From Diplolepis rosae (Eukaryota > Arthropoda > Insecta > Hymenoptera > Diplolepididae): a stretch of 64,000 nt of DNA. The translations under genes were made by a program, and so were the position numbers. The stretch lies in the NCBI GenBank assembly GCA_030998225.1, contig JAPYXD010000715.1, positions 7,072,501 to 7,136,500 of the forward strand, given 5' to 3'. Each line of letters begins with the position of its first letter. The first letter of the stretch is position 1. Shown here piece after piece: positions 31,921 to 42,639 of the stretch. Below the pieces are notes generated by a model, which saw only the letters and a list, made by a program, of their open reading frames with translations, searched no databases and was not told the origin of the DNA.

Positions 31921-32404
31921 TAAAGTCTGAGCAATTTTATGATTATCTCAAAATACTTCTGGATTTTCATGAATCCCTCTAAGATTTTCAGAATAAAATT
32001 GTAAACTCACTCTCTAAATCTGAATTAGTGACAAGTGGGTCACTAATTTTGCTTTAGTAAAAATTTCTACTGATTATTAGTCACTTTTGACTACAAATTT
32101 AGTGATAAGTTAAAAAATACTAAAAGAAATAGTAAAATACAAACGAATATTGAATGTATCAATTTTCACTAAAGTAGATTAGTTACCCACTTCTCAGTAA
32201 TTCAGATTTAGAGAATTTAGAATATAACTCTAATTACTACAAATTACTATTATTTTATTTTTTGATTGTGTCCACTCTGTTAACATTGATAATGTATTTA
32301 ATTAACATTCAATTAGTTCCCACAAATCAAGCGACTTAGGGAATATTGTCGTGAATCAAATTCAACGCTAATTTTATTCATAGATAGAAATTATGTCACA
32401 AAAG

Positions 32405-32796
32405 ATAGGGCTGAAGTTTCAGACGTATATTCTGACGAACATTTTTTTTTCTTTATGAACTTATCATGTCTAAACTTTAATAACACTAAAAAACTTCAGT
32501 TTTTTGCCCGTTTTGACTGTCTTCCGACAAGTGAATTTTTCTTTAGTAGCTTTTGTTATCACCTTTTGGGTGTGGCATGTGAAAAATGTCAAAACTTTGT
32601 AGTTTTGGGCGAAAATTTACCGTTTAACTTAAAATCAACGAATTTCGGGTCAGTTTTTGTGTTTTTGAGCAAATTATTGCATTTAGAAACGTAGGATGGA
32701 TCTTACACCTATTGTTATTAAAGTTTAGGCATGATAAGTTGATAAAGAAAAAAAAATAATTTTCGTCAGAATATACGTCTGAAACTTCAGCCCTAT
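32405..32796. mobile_element. MITE with ~85-bp TIRs and 9-bp target duplication (Mutator-like)
   Basis: Starts ATAGGGCTGAAGTTTCAGAC and ends with its complement. The inverted repeats extend about 85 bp, into CTTATCATG(T/C)CTAAACTTTAATAACA. It is flanked by TCACAAAAG on both sides (32396-32404 and 32797-32805). The opposite arm of the surrounding inverted duplication (about 35063-35085, minus orientation) keeps the uninterrupted sequence TGTCACAAAAGATACAAG, so the insertion and its 9-bp duplication are demonstrated directly. A 9-bp duplication with long TIRs fits Mutator-like elements. The internal 79-codon frame is spurious. Confidence 0.85.
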
Positions 32797-33115
32797 TCAC
32801 AAAAGATACAAGTTAGTAATTTTAGGAACGATGGAGATCCATAAAAGGTTAAAGGTACAGAAAGTTATCGAAAAATTCTTTAAGGTTCTTACAAACTCAC
32901 TCCGCCCTATTTAGTTTTCTTATGATTAGTTTTGCCAATCCAATGAACTTAAGAAACTATGAAAAGAAGAAAATTCAACCTATATTTTAATCTTAGATTG
33001 AAACTCAAATCAAATAAAATCACCTTCAGATTTTTCATACTTGCCTTTTGATAAACAATAATTTCTCAAGGCTACTATTCAACTGCTTCACTCCTATCAG
33101 TTTTAAAAAAATTAC

Positions 33116-34180
33116 TAGAAAAGACAACTTTTTATCATATTCGAACACACAACACTCGAAAATAGCTGTTTCCATCCTATGACTGGAAGTATTACTTCTT
33201 TACATGAAATCTTATGCAATTTTTTCAGTTCTGAAAGCCCAAGAATTTATTAAAACTCATTAAACTTCCTCAGCATGAACGGACAACAAGAGTTTTTATT
33301 TTCTTGAAAATTTCCTATGGTGAGAATAATTGAAATTTTTTAAAATTTGACAACAGTCTATCGATAAAACCAACAATTAGCTTAATTTCCCTAGCTCAAA
33401 ATTATCTGGAAAACAATGGCAAAACACGTTCAAATAATATATTCCAAAGTATTGCTTTACTTAAGCTTTTGAGAATTTTTCAAAGTTGATAGAAGTCTCT
33501 TGCTAAAACCAGACGACATCAGCTTGATCCATCTGTTCCAGAAATACCCAAAAAAATTTGGCAAACCTCGTTTCACTGTTGCGATCACAAGCAGTGTTTA
33601 ACTTGATCTCTTAGAAATTTCGCAAAGTTGATAGAAGTGTGTCGTCAAAAGCAGACCACATTAGCTACTATAAAGCAGTATTGCTTTTTTGCATGTATTT
33701 TAAAATTATTAAAGTTCTAAACACTTTTTGGATACAACAGATTTTTATTACAACTCTTCATTTACGTACTGATCTAGAATTTTGTTACAGTAAATAATAA
33801 TTATCATTAAATAGAAACAGTGAAACATTTGTCGTACAGCATCGGTGTAAATTTTAAGAAAGTGTTAATTAGTTTATAAATTTGCAAAGCAAGTAAATGT
33901 TTGTAATCAAACGCAGAACATATCCGTTTCATTCTTCAGTCTAAAAACTACTCAAGAAACTTTTACAATAGACTTCATCATACGTACGAAAGTAGTGCTT
34001 TATTTTCCAAAGTAGTAAAGAGTTTCTTAAGTTTTAGACATTCAGCAAGTTTGCAAGGCAAAGAAGAGTTTGGTGCTGAATCCACAACATATTCGTTTGT
34101 TTTCGCGGTCGTAAAACAGTCCACAGAAACTTGATGTTTTCGTAAACTACGTGGAACGACCTATTGCTCGCTTTATTTTC
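33116..34180. repeat. Spacer with degenerate tandem units
   Basis: Phrases such as TTTCGCAAAGTTGATAGAAG (33616) and TTTTTCAAAGTTGATAGAAG (33477), followed by '...AAAACCAGACGACATCAGC/AAAGCAGACCACATTAGC', recur roughly every 140 bp with many changes. They look like an old satellite or repeat array. No coding sequence. Confidence 0.45.
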
Positions 34181-34442
34181 TTATCTCTCTGGGTGTTTTA
34201 GCGACTGCTGAAATTTCCGTCCGCCTTTGGCCAAACAAGCTGTAGCACGTCTTCAAAGATCCGTGATCGATCTGCTGATCACTTCAGGTGTCAGGTTAGT
34301 TGCAAGCTGCAGCTAGCCTCTGGACAACCACCCTTTCGGCCTCATCTTCATTCGGAGGCAATGGCGTTGAATACACCGCTGTTTTCAAGTGACCTCACAA
34401 AAAGCAATCCAGTGGCGTGAAATCCGGTGATCTGTGAATCAG
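34181..34442 (-). pseudogene. DD-E transposase C-terminal scrap
   Basis: The minus strand reads HRSPDFTPLDCFL, an in-frame TGA where Trp is expected, then GHLKTAVYSTPLPPNEDEAE and VVVQRLAAACN before further stops. 'RSPDLTPLDFFLWGHLK..VY..P' is the last catalytic block of the same IS630/mariner-like family as 11.2 and 63.6 kb. It sits in the spacer of the inverted duplication. Confidence 0.6.
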
Positions 34443-35387
34443 TATTGCAGTTTCATTTTTGCTTCGTTCATTAGGGTCAGAAATTATTTGTTGAGCATTT
34501 ATACTTAGAAAAATTATAATTCTTTAAATTCATTGTCACAGGGAGACTTTAGTAAATTGACAGATCTATTTTACATTTTACACTGGTCATACAGAATCTC
34601 CAATGAATTTATTTGTTTTTCAATTCGAAAAAATTTAACAATATTTTCACACTTTTATGCAGTATTATCAAATATGTCCAATTAAAAGACTATCTTGCAA
34701 GAGTATAGGCGTCCAATTAATGGAACCTTTTTTCTGTGGTTAATATTCATATAGTAATATTTTTAAAATTGATAGCAGTGAAGCAGTAGAATAGTAGCCT
34801 CGAGACATTATTGTTTATCAAAAGGCAAGTATGAAAAATCTGAAGGTGATTTTATTTGATTTGAGTTTCTGCCTAGGATTAGAATACAAGTTCAATTTTC
34901 TTCTCTTCATAGTTTCTTCAGTACATGTGCTTGGCAAAACTAATTATAAGAAAACTAAATCGGGCGGAGTGAGTTTCTGAGACTCTTAAAGAATTTTTCG
35001 GTAACTTTCTGTACCTTTAACCTTTTCTGGATCTTCATCGTTCCTAAAATTACTAACTTGTATCTTTTGTGACACAGTTTTTATCTATGAATAAAATCAG
35101 CGTTGAATTTGATTCACGATAATATTCCCTAAGTCGCTTGATTTGTGAGAACTAATTGAATGTTAATTACATTATCAACGTTAACAGAGTGGACTCAATC
35201 AAAAAATAAAATAATAGTAATTTGAAGTAATTAGAGTTGTATTCTAAATTCTCTAAATCTGAATTACTGAGAAGTGGGTAACTAATCTACTTTAGTGAAA
35301 ATTTCTACTCAATATTCGTTGTATTTTACTATTTCTTTTAACATTTTTTAACTTATCACTAAATTTGTAGTCAAAAGTGACTAATAA

Positions 35388-35691
35388 CACAGGTCTACAT
35401 GGTTTTGTTATGGATATGGATCCTATCATTTTTTCCCGCCATATGTCGGTCATTGCGAAACCTGCAATTTTTTTTGCAATCGGTGATATCTCCGGTTAGA
35501 AAAATTAAAATAGTACATATAAATAGTCAAATGGAAAGCTAAAAAGTGGCACTTTTAGGTTAGGATTACTCGAAAACCTGATGTGATGAAGCAATTCTGA
35601 GCCCGGATTCGGTTTCTACGCCAAAAATTACTTCGGAAATGACTATCGGTATTTCTATAACAATCACAACCTCATATTTTGTAGACCTGTG
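35388..35691. mobile_element. MITE with TAA target duplication (PIF/Harbinger-like)
   Basis: 304 bp beginning CACAGGTCTAC and ending GTAGACCTGTG, flanked by TAA at 35385-35387 and 35692-35694. The left arm of the duplication has the empty site (GACTAATAATCAGTAG, minus orientation, about 32070), which contains a single TAA. A 3-bp TWA target is characteristic of PIF/Harbinger. The outer bases could also be counted as ACACAGG with a shorter duplication, but the empty-site arithmetic favours TAA. Confidence 0.8.
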
Positions 35692-35744
35692 TAATCAGTA
35701 TAATTTTGAGATAATCATAAATTTACGCAGACTTTAATCAAGCA

Positions 35745-36056
35745 AATGAGTTAATTTCACCAAGCGTCAAAAAGTATTTCCAACGTTTGTATCTGTTCGC
35801 AGTGTTGCGATGTGAAGATGCAGAGATAATTAGCGAGGATTTCACCGAGGCATACTGTAAAAATGCAAGCCATACCGGGAAAGAAGGCAAAATCTTTCTA
35901 AACGAAGTTTCATCCACGCTAACACTCGTTGGATGCACACATACTTTCGACCATCCAATGAGACTTTTTCATTGGTTTACTTCAATGGCTAATTACTCGG
36001 TAATTATGCAATGGACAAATTGTTGGCACTGGATTTTTCGTCTCAGTTTCTTGTAA
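35745..36056 (+). CDS. Unrecognised ORF in right arm, conserved in left arm
   Basis: Open without stops from at least 35750 (ELISPSVKKYFQRLYLF) through EIISEDFTEAYCKNASHTGK, EGKIFLNEVSSTLTLVG and CTHTFDHPMRLFHWFTSM to a stop at 36056. No ATG is present in the first part except at 35787. The reading looks like part of a soluble protein domain (alternating charged and hydrophobic residues) rather than random AT-rich translation. Its counterpart in the left arm is also open. It could be an exon or a TE gene fragment captured in the inverted duplication. I do not recognise the domain. Confidence 0.35.
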   Translation, partial: NELISPSVKKYFQRLYLFAVLRCEDAEIISEDFTEAYCKNASHTGKEGKIFLNEVSSTLTLVGCTHTFDHPMRLFHWFTSMANYSVIMQWTNCWHWIFRLSFL

Positions 36057-36065
36057 GGAATTTGA

Positions 36066-37200
36066 ATATATTAAAATGTGCCTTCCGCACCGGGACACCC
36101 TGTATATCTGAAAATATGATTCGTGACATGGAACGAAGAAACTGACCTTACAGCACCAAAAATCGAATGCGAGGTTCTTAATGGTTCTAAAGAGCCAACG
36201 CATGCCTGATCGAATGAGCCTATTCTCAAATCTCTGTGTTATGGTGGACGCCGTCCAGCGGGTCGCGTCGCGGAAAGGTTCTACTAGATTAAAGGTTCCA
36301 GCGTGAAACCTCTTTCCTTTTAACGCACTTTTTCACGCATCATTAGTGAATGGTAAGTATCTTCTTCTTCTTCTTCTTCTTCTTCACTTAATGGCTTCTT
36401 GTTCAATGTAATAACTCGAATTGTGAGTATGAAAAGCGAAATGCTCGGAGTGGAAGCTGTATACCTGCTTGAGCTACTCGCAGGGACCCGTCTCGTAAAA
36501 ACATGATTTTCTCGAAAAGCTGAAAGGTGCTGTAAGGTCGGTTTCTTCTTCCCACGCCACATTTATCCAAATTTCACACAACATAGATAGCATCGCTAGA
36601 AATATCTTCCTATTCATTTTATGTTAAGCTTACCTTGCTTTGCAGTAAATATCTATCTTACTGTAAGCAGACTGAAAGCCCTTCGTAAAGTCGTAATAGG
36701 ATACAATTTTGAGCATTGTATACTTTTTCGCTACAGTTTTCTTACGCAATTTAGCCTATCAGCTGTAAATTTTTTTTCTGTCGTGGTTTTTCGGAGTTTC
36801 AGCTGTATTATTTTGAGTAGCTAAATCGCCACCAACAGCTGATAGGTTAAGGAATAGCCCTAAAATGATTGTTTTTTCGGAAAGTGCAGTACTTTAGAAA
36901 AATCTGTGTTAGAAATTAAGCACACAGTCACTTTATCAAGATCACAGTATTATAAACACTCAAGACTGTTCATTCGTTTTTTGAATAAATAACTTTTAAA
37001 TAACATTTTTTATGAATAGCAATTGATCCTGCGGAATGGATTCTTCAGCCGTAGATTTTATTGTGTTCTATACATAAATGCAGTAATTTTATTATCCAGC
37101 GTATAATAACAAACTCAAGTGAAACAATATCAGTAGTAAGCGAGTAGGCAATAGGTACACTTATCAATATGACGCTAAGAAAACGCAAAAAAATCTCCCA
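36066..37200. other. Mixed non-coding DNA with TTC microsatellite
   Basis: Contains GCACCGGGACACCCTGTATA (about 36089), a phrase commonly seen at ends of insect MITEs, and (CTT)n at 36360-36385. The 36320-36824 frames have no motifs. Confidence 0.4.
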
Positions 37201-37201
37201 A

Positions 37202-38080
37202 ACGAGAGGGTGAACAAACTATATGTCAATAGGCAGAGTCGAATTAAGAAAAGAACAAGTTTCGTAGTAGAAAATGAAATGACAAGAACGTCGAACATTA
37301 ACGCCAAAAATTCTAATCAAACTGAGCCTACCGACTTAGAGAGAGAAGTGATGAAGAAGAAGTGGCCTAACCAAGGCCAAACGATACTAAGATATTTAAA
37401 TACCGAAGTCAATTTGAAAATAAAAACCAGAAGTTTAGTCAAGAAAAGGCATGATTATCCTAAACGTCTCAAGAGCAGCTGATGTTATTGAGATAAGTTA
37501 ACTTGCCAACAACGATCGCAGAGACAAACAAAGAGTCCCGAAATCAATGTCATGCTCTTGGTACGCTGCAATCTATAATATAATCTCCAAAGGATCACGA
37601 TCCGTTATATCTAAAGGTTTAAGGAAGTAAAACTAAAGCTTAAACAGGCCTTAGAAATTTATCGCCTGGAAGAAAAATCGAATCGCAAACAGCTAGCATG
37701 AATGAAACAGATGCTTGCGTTGCAAGTCTGCTCATGATTGTTAGAACTCAAGGAGTAACATGACGCGTATGACAACTTCTCAAGTGGTTCAGAGCAGTCA
37801 GTGAACTCCAAAGTTCAGAACTGAAGATTAATTTCTTATAAGACGAGGTATGCAACAATATGAGCTTGACTCACGACAGGATTGGAATTTAGCCCGGACT
37901 TTATAGATCGTGTCCTATTCCCGCAGAGGTGTCAAAACTGGTGAAGTTATTGGTTAGACAGACTTTGAATATCTGATAGGAAATCCCAGCACGAAATATG
38001 ATAATTGTGAGGCAGATATTTCGTTTTACAATGTGAAGGAATCAAAGACTCCGATTACAATGACAGATGAAAGGTAAGTA
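37202..38080 (+). pseudogene. Decayed coding region of unknown family
   Basis: An open frame at 37210-37482 (90 codons, basic: RQSRIKKRTSFVVENEM..., TDLEREVMKKKWPNQGQ) is followed at 37640-37860 by a stretch that stays in one frame through five stop codons. That stretch reads LKQALEIYRLEEKSNRKQ, MKQMLALQVCS, then HDAYDNFSSGSEQSVNSK. Long charged helices separated by stops suggest an old coding sequence, possibly a gag-like protein. A consensus-like donor (AAAG|GTAAGT) lies at 38074. No domain is recognised. Confidence 0.25.
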
Positions 38081-39107
38081 ATTATGTTTTTATCGTATGA
38101 AGGCAATACACCCCAGTAGGAGCTGCAAGAGAAGGAAGAGCCATCGCTAAATGCTGGACTACTATCATTTACGAAGGCTAATGCAGAAGAAACTAACAAG
38201 ATAACTATAAACCATCTAAGCAGGCCTTTTTCTAAAGGTCTGTCGAATAATCTTGAACAATGAGTCTTATATTTGACCTTCCCTTTTACATATATTTTTT
38301 CAAAGCTAGACAAAAAGATCAACGATAGAGAGGAGCAGCTCTCTGAACGGTATTTTAAACGATTTTGTGAATGATTTTATGACTTGTGCTACAGGCCACA
38401 GTACTAAGTAATGGGATGACAGCAGTTATCAGTTCAGAATGCAGCCTCTATGTTCTAGAGAATTTCTTATGGACTGACTCTCAAACAGTATTTTGATGAA
38501 TTCGTTCAGATGCTAGGAGGTACACGTAGGTTTGGCAGTACTGCTGTATTATATATTATTCTGGTTTTAAAAAAGTATGCCCCCAGTGTCTCTTCCGATA
38601 TTGACTCTTTATATAAACTTAAAAATAACAAACTTTACCTCTTTTGAGAACATTCTCTCTATCCTTTTTAATGGATTAATTTTTTACATACAAAAATTTT
38701 GCATGATTTAATCATTTCATGAATATAAAAGAAAGGTTCCCAAAACTGGAGCGAATTATAATTATTATCATAAAAAAAAGAAAATGAGATTGACACTGCA
38801 TAAAATTTGACGCTTAACAAGAAAAATTTTTAAATTAAGAGAAGATCGTACACTGTTCTCACGGCTTCCGTCTTTGAGATACTCCAAAATCAAAAATATC
38901 AAGTTTTTTATGATGTTACTATCTAAATTCCGGTAGTTTTCCTTGAAATAAAAGGTTGTTTGACGTGTTAATAAAATTTTACATGAGAATATAAAAAGCT
39001 TAAATATTGTATGTCAAAGTAACCTGAGATATATTTTCGCACAACTAGCCGAATAGCAATTCATGCCAATAGCAGGTAGCCAACTAAAACAATAAAAGCA
39101 ATAAATA
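38081..39107. other. No gene seen
   Basis: AT-rich sequence up to the mariner's left repeat. Confidence 0.45.
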
Positions 39108-40399
39108 ACACGTGGATCAATAAGTCCCGGGACTAACTAGGAAAAACACATTTTTTTGGCGAAACTCGACTTTATTCATCAAAATAGTCTTCTTCAAAAG
39201 CAAGACAATCAGTCCAGCGCTTCTCTAACATTTCAATACTTTTCTTGTAGAACGATTTATCTTTGACCTCGAAATAAGCGTTCGTTTCGGTGATGACTTC
39301 CTCGTTGGAGTAGAATCTCTTTCCTTGGAGCATTTTTTTGAGGCCTGCAAACAGGTAGTAGTCGCTGGGGGCCAGATCCGGTGAATATGGTCGTTGCGGA
39401 AGCAATTCGAAGCTCAATTCATTCAATTTCGCCATGGTAGCGAGCGACTTGTGACACGGCGCATTGTCTTGGTGAAAGAGCACTTTTTTCTTCTTCGCTT
39501 GGAGCCGTTTCTCACCGATTTCGTTCTTCAAACGCATCAATTGGCCAATGTAACGTTCGCAATTGATCGTCTTACCTTTTTCAAGGTAGTCGATGAACAA
39601 AACTCCATATGCATCCCAAAATACTGAGGCCATAACCTTACCGGCCCACATTTGCGTTTTTGAACGCTTTGGACGCTTCTCACCGACTGCAGTCCACTCG
39701 GCTGACGACCGCTTTGACTCTGGAGTGTAGTGATGGATCCAGGTTTCGTCCATTGTCACATACCGACGCAAAAAATTCGGTTTATTTCGGTGAAACAACT
39801 CCAAACAGCGCTCGGAATCAACGACACGTTTTCCTTTTTGATCCACCGTGAACAAACGCGGCACCCAATTTGACAACAGCTTCCTCATAGACAAATGTTC
39901 ATGCAAAATAGCGTACACACTGCCGTATGATATCTTTAAGGTGTCAGCTATCTCACGCAATTTTAATTTACGGTTTTCGAAAACGATTTGGTGGACTTTT
40001 TTGATGGTTTCCGGTGTAACTACCTCATTTGGCCGGCCGGAGCGTTCAGCATCTTCATTGTCTGTACGACCACGTTTAAACTCATCATACCACCGACAAA
40101 TGATTATTTTTGATGGAGCAGTCCCATAGTACTTTTCAAGCCATTGATGAGCTTGCACTGTGTTTTTTTTTCATCAAAAAGCAATGGTAAATCAACACAC
40201 GAAGTTTTTTCGAATCCCTTGTTTGGAGAATATCAAGACTAGCGTCACTTAAATCACTGTAACTCGTGGACCAAGCATCAGAATGTCATGAAATTTTGAC
40301 AGGTCTCTTTTGAAGGTTGGTACTCATGAAAAATCATACAGAACTTTTTGTTGGCAATCCCATCTATGTGTCAGTCCCGGGACTTATTGATCCACGTGT
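39108..40399. mobile_element. Mariner transposon (irritans-type), full length
   Basis: 1,292 bp, the usual size of a mariner. The terminal inverted repeats are 27 bp and perfectly complementary, starting ACACGTGGATCAATAAGTCC at both ends. The left flank ends in TA (39106-39107) and the right flank starts TC, so the TA target duplication has lost one base or the insertion edge has changed. It carries one almost intact transposase on the minus strand. The perfect repeats and nearly open gene suggest recent activity. Confidence 0.92.
39172..40260 (-). pseudogene. Mariner (irritans subfamily) transposase, nearly intact
   Basis: The open frame 40158-39172 encodes 328 residues. In order: the HTH region (RWYDEFKRGRTDNEDAERSG, then GRPNEV), KLKLREIADTLKISYGSVY, KLLSNWVPRLFTVDQK, VTMDETWIHHYTPESK (first Asp), KKVLFHQDNAPCHKS (second Asp) and PYSPDLAPSDYYLF (third Asp), giving the D,D34D triad with all three acids present. 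The frame opens at a GTG, not the true start. Immediately upstream, on the other side of a run of nine As (40162-40170), the N-terminal residues RVLIYHCFLMKKK are found one base out of frame, and the expected initiator codon reads AGG. So one homopolymer indel and a lost ATG are the only obvious defects. The indel could be a sequencing artefact. Confidence 0.9.
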
Positions 40400-41090
40400 T
40401 CATACATCTATAAACCGTTCGAGCGCCGTACCCTCATTTCGAAATTTAAATTAACTTAGAGAAACCTTTGTGTTCAATTAACATTTTATCACCATTTTTT
40501 TCGGAAAGCATTCCGTAAAAAAGTGCGCATCATGTCGAAAGCTGACTTATGGAATATCCGCGTAGTAGCAATACTTTCAATATAAAACTTATCTGAAGCA
40601 TTCAGTAGAAATAAAACATACCATGGGAAGATAAAATGAAGATTATGTAACACTTTCTTGATTTACGAAATGAATAACTGCTGAAAGAAACTTTAGAATA
40701 AATGAGATGTCTGAATTGTAAGAAAAACCAAATTTTTTTATCTTCAGTAATGAATTTACTCACTAGACCGTCAAAATGAAGATGCTCTAACCCTTTTCCG
40801 CAATCCTGCACGCCAACTTGAAAAACACGGTTTCGAGAAAAACGAAGTTAAAGTTTCAGAGCGGCGCGCGACAAAACCGGGGGTGGGTGTATTTGGTGAA
40901 ATGTAGTTCTCAAACTAAGCTGTTCCCATACAAATCCTTGTACGACATCATTTTTCACATGCTTTAGATTAGAAATATGCAACAACAACAAAATCGATTT
41001 TTTGAAAATGTTATACAGGTGAACCCCCTTAATTTGAATTTCGAAATGAGGGTACTCCCTTCAAGCGGTTTATGGAGGTATCATTTATTG
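40400..41090. repeat. Inverted-repeat element beside the mariner
   Basis: CATCTATAAACCGTTCGAGC...ACCCTCATTTCGAAATTTAA (40404-40455) is mirrored by 41035-41090 (TTGAATTTCGAAATGAGGGT...GCGGTTTATGGAGGTATC), about 50 bp at about 80% identity. This may be a MITE of about 690 bp whose left end the mariner hit. Confidence 0.5.
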
Positions 41091-41545
41091 TCTTTATTTT
41101 CTTAGTCGCCTACATGCTCTGGGGATAAGTTTCTATTCGACAGAGAAATATATTATGACAATTTGTCTTAAAGTTTCTATAAAGGTTAATTTAACATTTA
41201 CTGTGCAGATTAAATATCCAATTATTATCTGTCGTCAATTCTGATCGATTTAAAACGTTTCGAAAAGTGCGATTGGACTTTCAACTAAAGTCTAATTTTG
41301 TAAAAATTACTCTCTTTTGTTTTCGCTGAAAAAAACAACTTCTCATTAAGTCTGAGATTTTAAACAGAATTTATTTTCTTTCTAAAGTATTTTTCTACTG
41401 TTTAAAGCTCGGAAAGTTCGAAAATTTGTTAAAAAGGGTAAGCGCATCTTCATTTTGACTGACTAGTGAGTATATGTTAATTGCTGAAGATTATAAAATT
41501 TGGTTTTCCTTACAACGCAGACATTTCATTGATTTCAAAGCTTCT
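40690..41545. repeat. Second inverted pair overlapping the first
   Basis: 40690-40795 (GAGATGTCTGAATTGTAAG...TCAAAATGAAGATGCTCTAA) and 41437-41540 are reverse complements with scattered changes. The pair crosses the 40400/41090 pair, so they cannot both be arms of one hairpin. At least two elements are superimposed here. Confidence 0.45.
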
Positions 41546-41609
41546 TCCAGCTCTATTCTTTTCGTAAAGCAAATATCTGACATATCATGTTCTATGTATT
41601 CACAGTATT

Positions 41610-41840
41610 AGTATAACAATATCACTCTGACTTCACTTGCCACCGTTGTAAGATCTACGACGCTCGGTCGGTGTTGCCCTCAGTCGGTAATGCAGATCCG
41701 GGTTAGGAAATGGCTCTCGGACAATATATCAGGGTTCTACCTTACTGCATTCGCAGTAGAATATATATACCGTAGCAAATGGCTAACGTTCGGTCAGTAT
41801 TACCCTTAGTTGGTAATGCAGAATAATGACAGAGACTGAG
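41610..41840 (+). repeat. Dispersed repeat, copy 1 (GGTAATGCAGATC family)
   Basis: A block containing ACTTCACTTGCCACCG, GACGCTCGGTCGGTGTTGCC and CAGTCGGTAATGCAGATCCG (41630-41710) recurs inverted at 54655-54800. A shortened direct relative follows at 41786-41822 (GTTCGGTCAGTATTACCC). In the second copy it lies next to a GAAACGTTGACG hammerhead-like motif, so it may be part of a Penelope-like terminal region. Confidence 0.55.
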
Positions 41841-42040
41841 ATGTCGTCAACCTTACCCACTTTGAGCTGATAGTTTTTTCCACAGACTCCGAATTGGAAG
41901 GGTGTACTGAAGAGTGGAGGCATCCTCTTATAAAGGGCTGGCAGATTCGAAATACGATCATTCTCTGAGAGAGAGGGAGAGAGTATAATATACAGTGAAA
42001 AATTTGTATATCGACAGCTCAGCAACGAATATGTTTAAGT

Positions 42041-42363
42041 GTGAATGATCAAATTATATGTCTGCATGTCCACCTTGGTGCGTTACTGGTACAAGGTGAA
42101 GGTGTGAGAGAGCGTGATCCTCTTACTAATCGTGTGAGATGGGTTGATTATGACGAAGCGTTTGAACGACGGATCCAAACAGAAGTGTTTGTAAATATAG
42201 TTCATAAAGAAATTATTGAATTCTTTGATGATGCTCTTATTTGATTTCGAAAGCATATAAGAGACGCATTAATTAAGCTTGGAGTGATGAAAGTGTATAC
42301 CGAATTAGGTGCTAAATTTAAAACAACAGTTAACGACACTGAAATTATAGAATTAAAAACATA
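42041..42363 (+). pseudogene. Possible Polinton DNA polymerase N-terminal region
   Basis: The plus-strand frame 42041-42244 (MNDQIICLHVHLGALLVQGE..., WVDYDEAFERRIQTEVFVNI) continues after one TGA in the same frame with FRKHIRDALIKLGVMKVYTE and LGAKFKTTVNDTE. The pattern '(E)FF.DA...F...I...L...G..KV...L..KF' resembles the region found upstream of the exonuclease domain in Polinton-type DNA polymerases. The next expected block, NTDNECFKWAI, is found at 47.48 kb on the same strand. If so, about 5 kb of repeats has been inserted in between. Weak similarity; the placement argument carries much of the weight. Confidence 0.35.
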
Positions 42364-42374
42364 ATATAAATAAA

Positions 42375-42600
42375 CGAATATAAGACATCCGAAGAACCCT
42401 TCTTGGAATGTCGAATATTCGACATCCGAATCACCCTTCTTCGGATGTCGCATTTTTGACATTTGATCGGCCGTCCGTCGAATGTCGAATATTTGACATC
42501 CGAAGTGCGTCCGTCGAATTTCGAATAATCGACATCCGAAGCCGAATCGAATAACGGATTTTTAACATTCGACCGGCGCAGTATGTAGTTTGCAATTTTT
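42375..42600. repeat. Clustered TTCGACATCCGAA-type motif repeats
   Basis: GACATCCGAA occurs at 42386, 42431, 42487 and 42531, interspersed with GTCGAATATT, GTCGAATATTCGACATCC and ATTCGACCGG, in both orientations. Related words (TTTTCGACATTCGATCC, GACCGGCGCAGC) reappear at 46530-46640, on the other side of the palindromic complex. This suggests that one repeat was split by the later insertions. Confidence 0.55.
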
Positions 42601-42639
42601 AATAAGACATTACACAATATACATTGAATAGTTATATTT

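Larger units (their letters stand above)
31595..36065. repeat. Large inverted duplication (arms ~1.1 kb of shared sequence)
   Basis: The left arm 31595-33115 and right arm 34745-36065 are reverse complements over most of their length (e.g. TTTTGATAAACAATAAT near the inner edge, GTTCCTAAAATTACTAACTTGTATC-type sequence mid-arm, and the unknown ORF at the outer edge). Each arm carries one private insertion: a 392-bp MITE in the left arm and a 304-bp MITE in the right arm. The 1.6-kb spacer (33116-34744) has degenerate tandem motifs and a transposase scrap. It could be a long-TIR transposon or a genomic inverted duplication. Confidence 0.75.

Noticed and set aside
32455..32694. 79-codon frame
   Set aside because: Lies wholly within the MITE and overlaps its inverted repeats; no protein-like features.
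39394..40129. Three plus-strand frames
   Set aside because: Antisense shadows of the mariner transposase.
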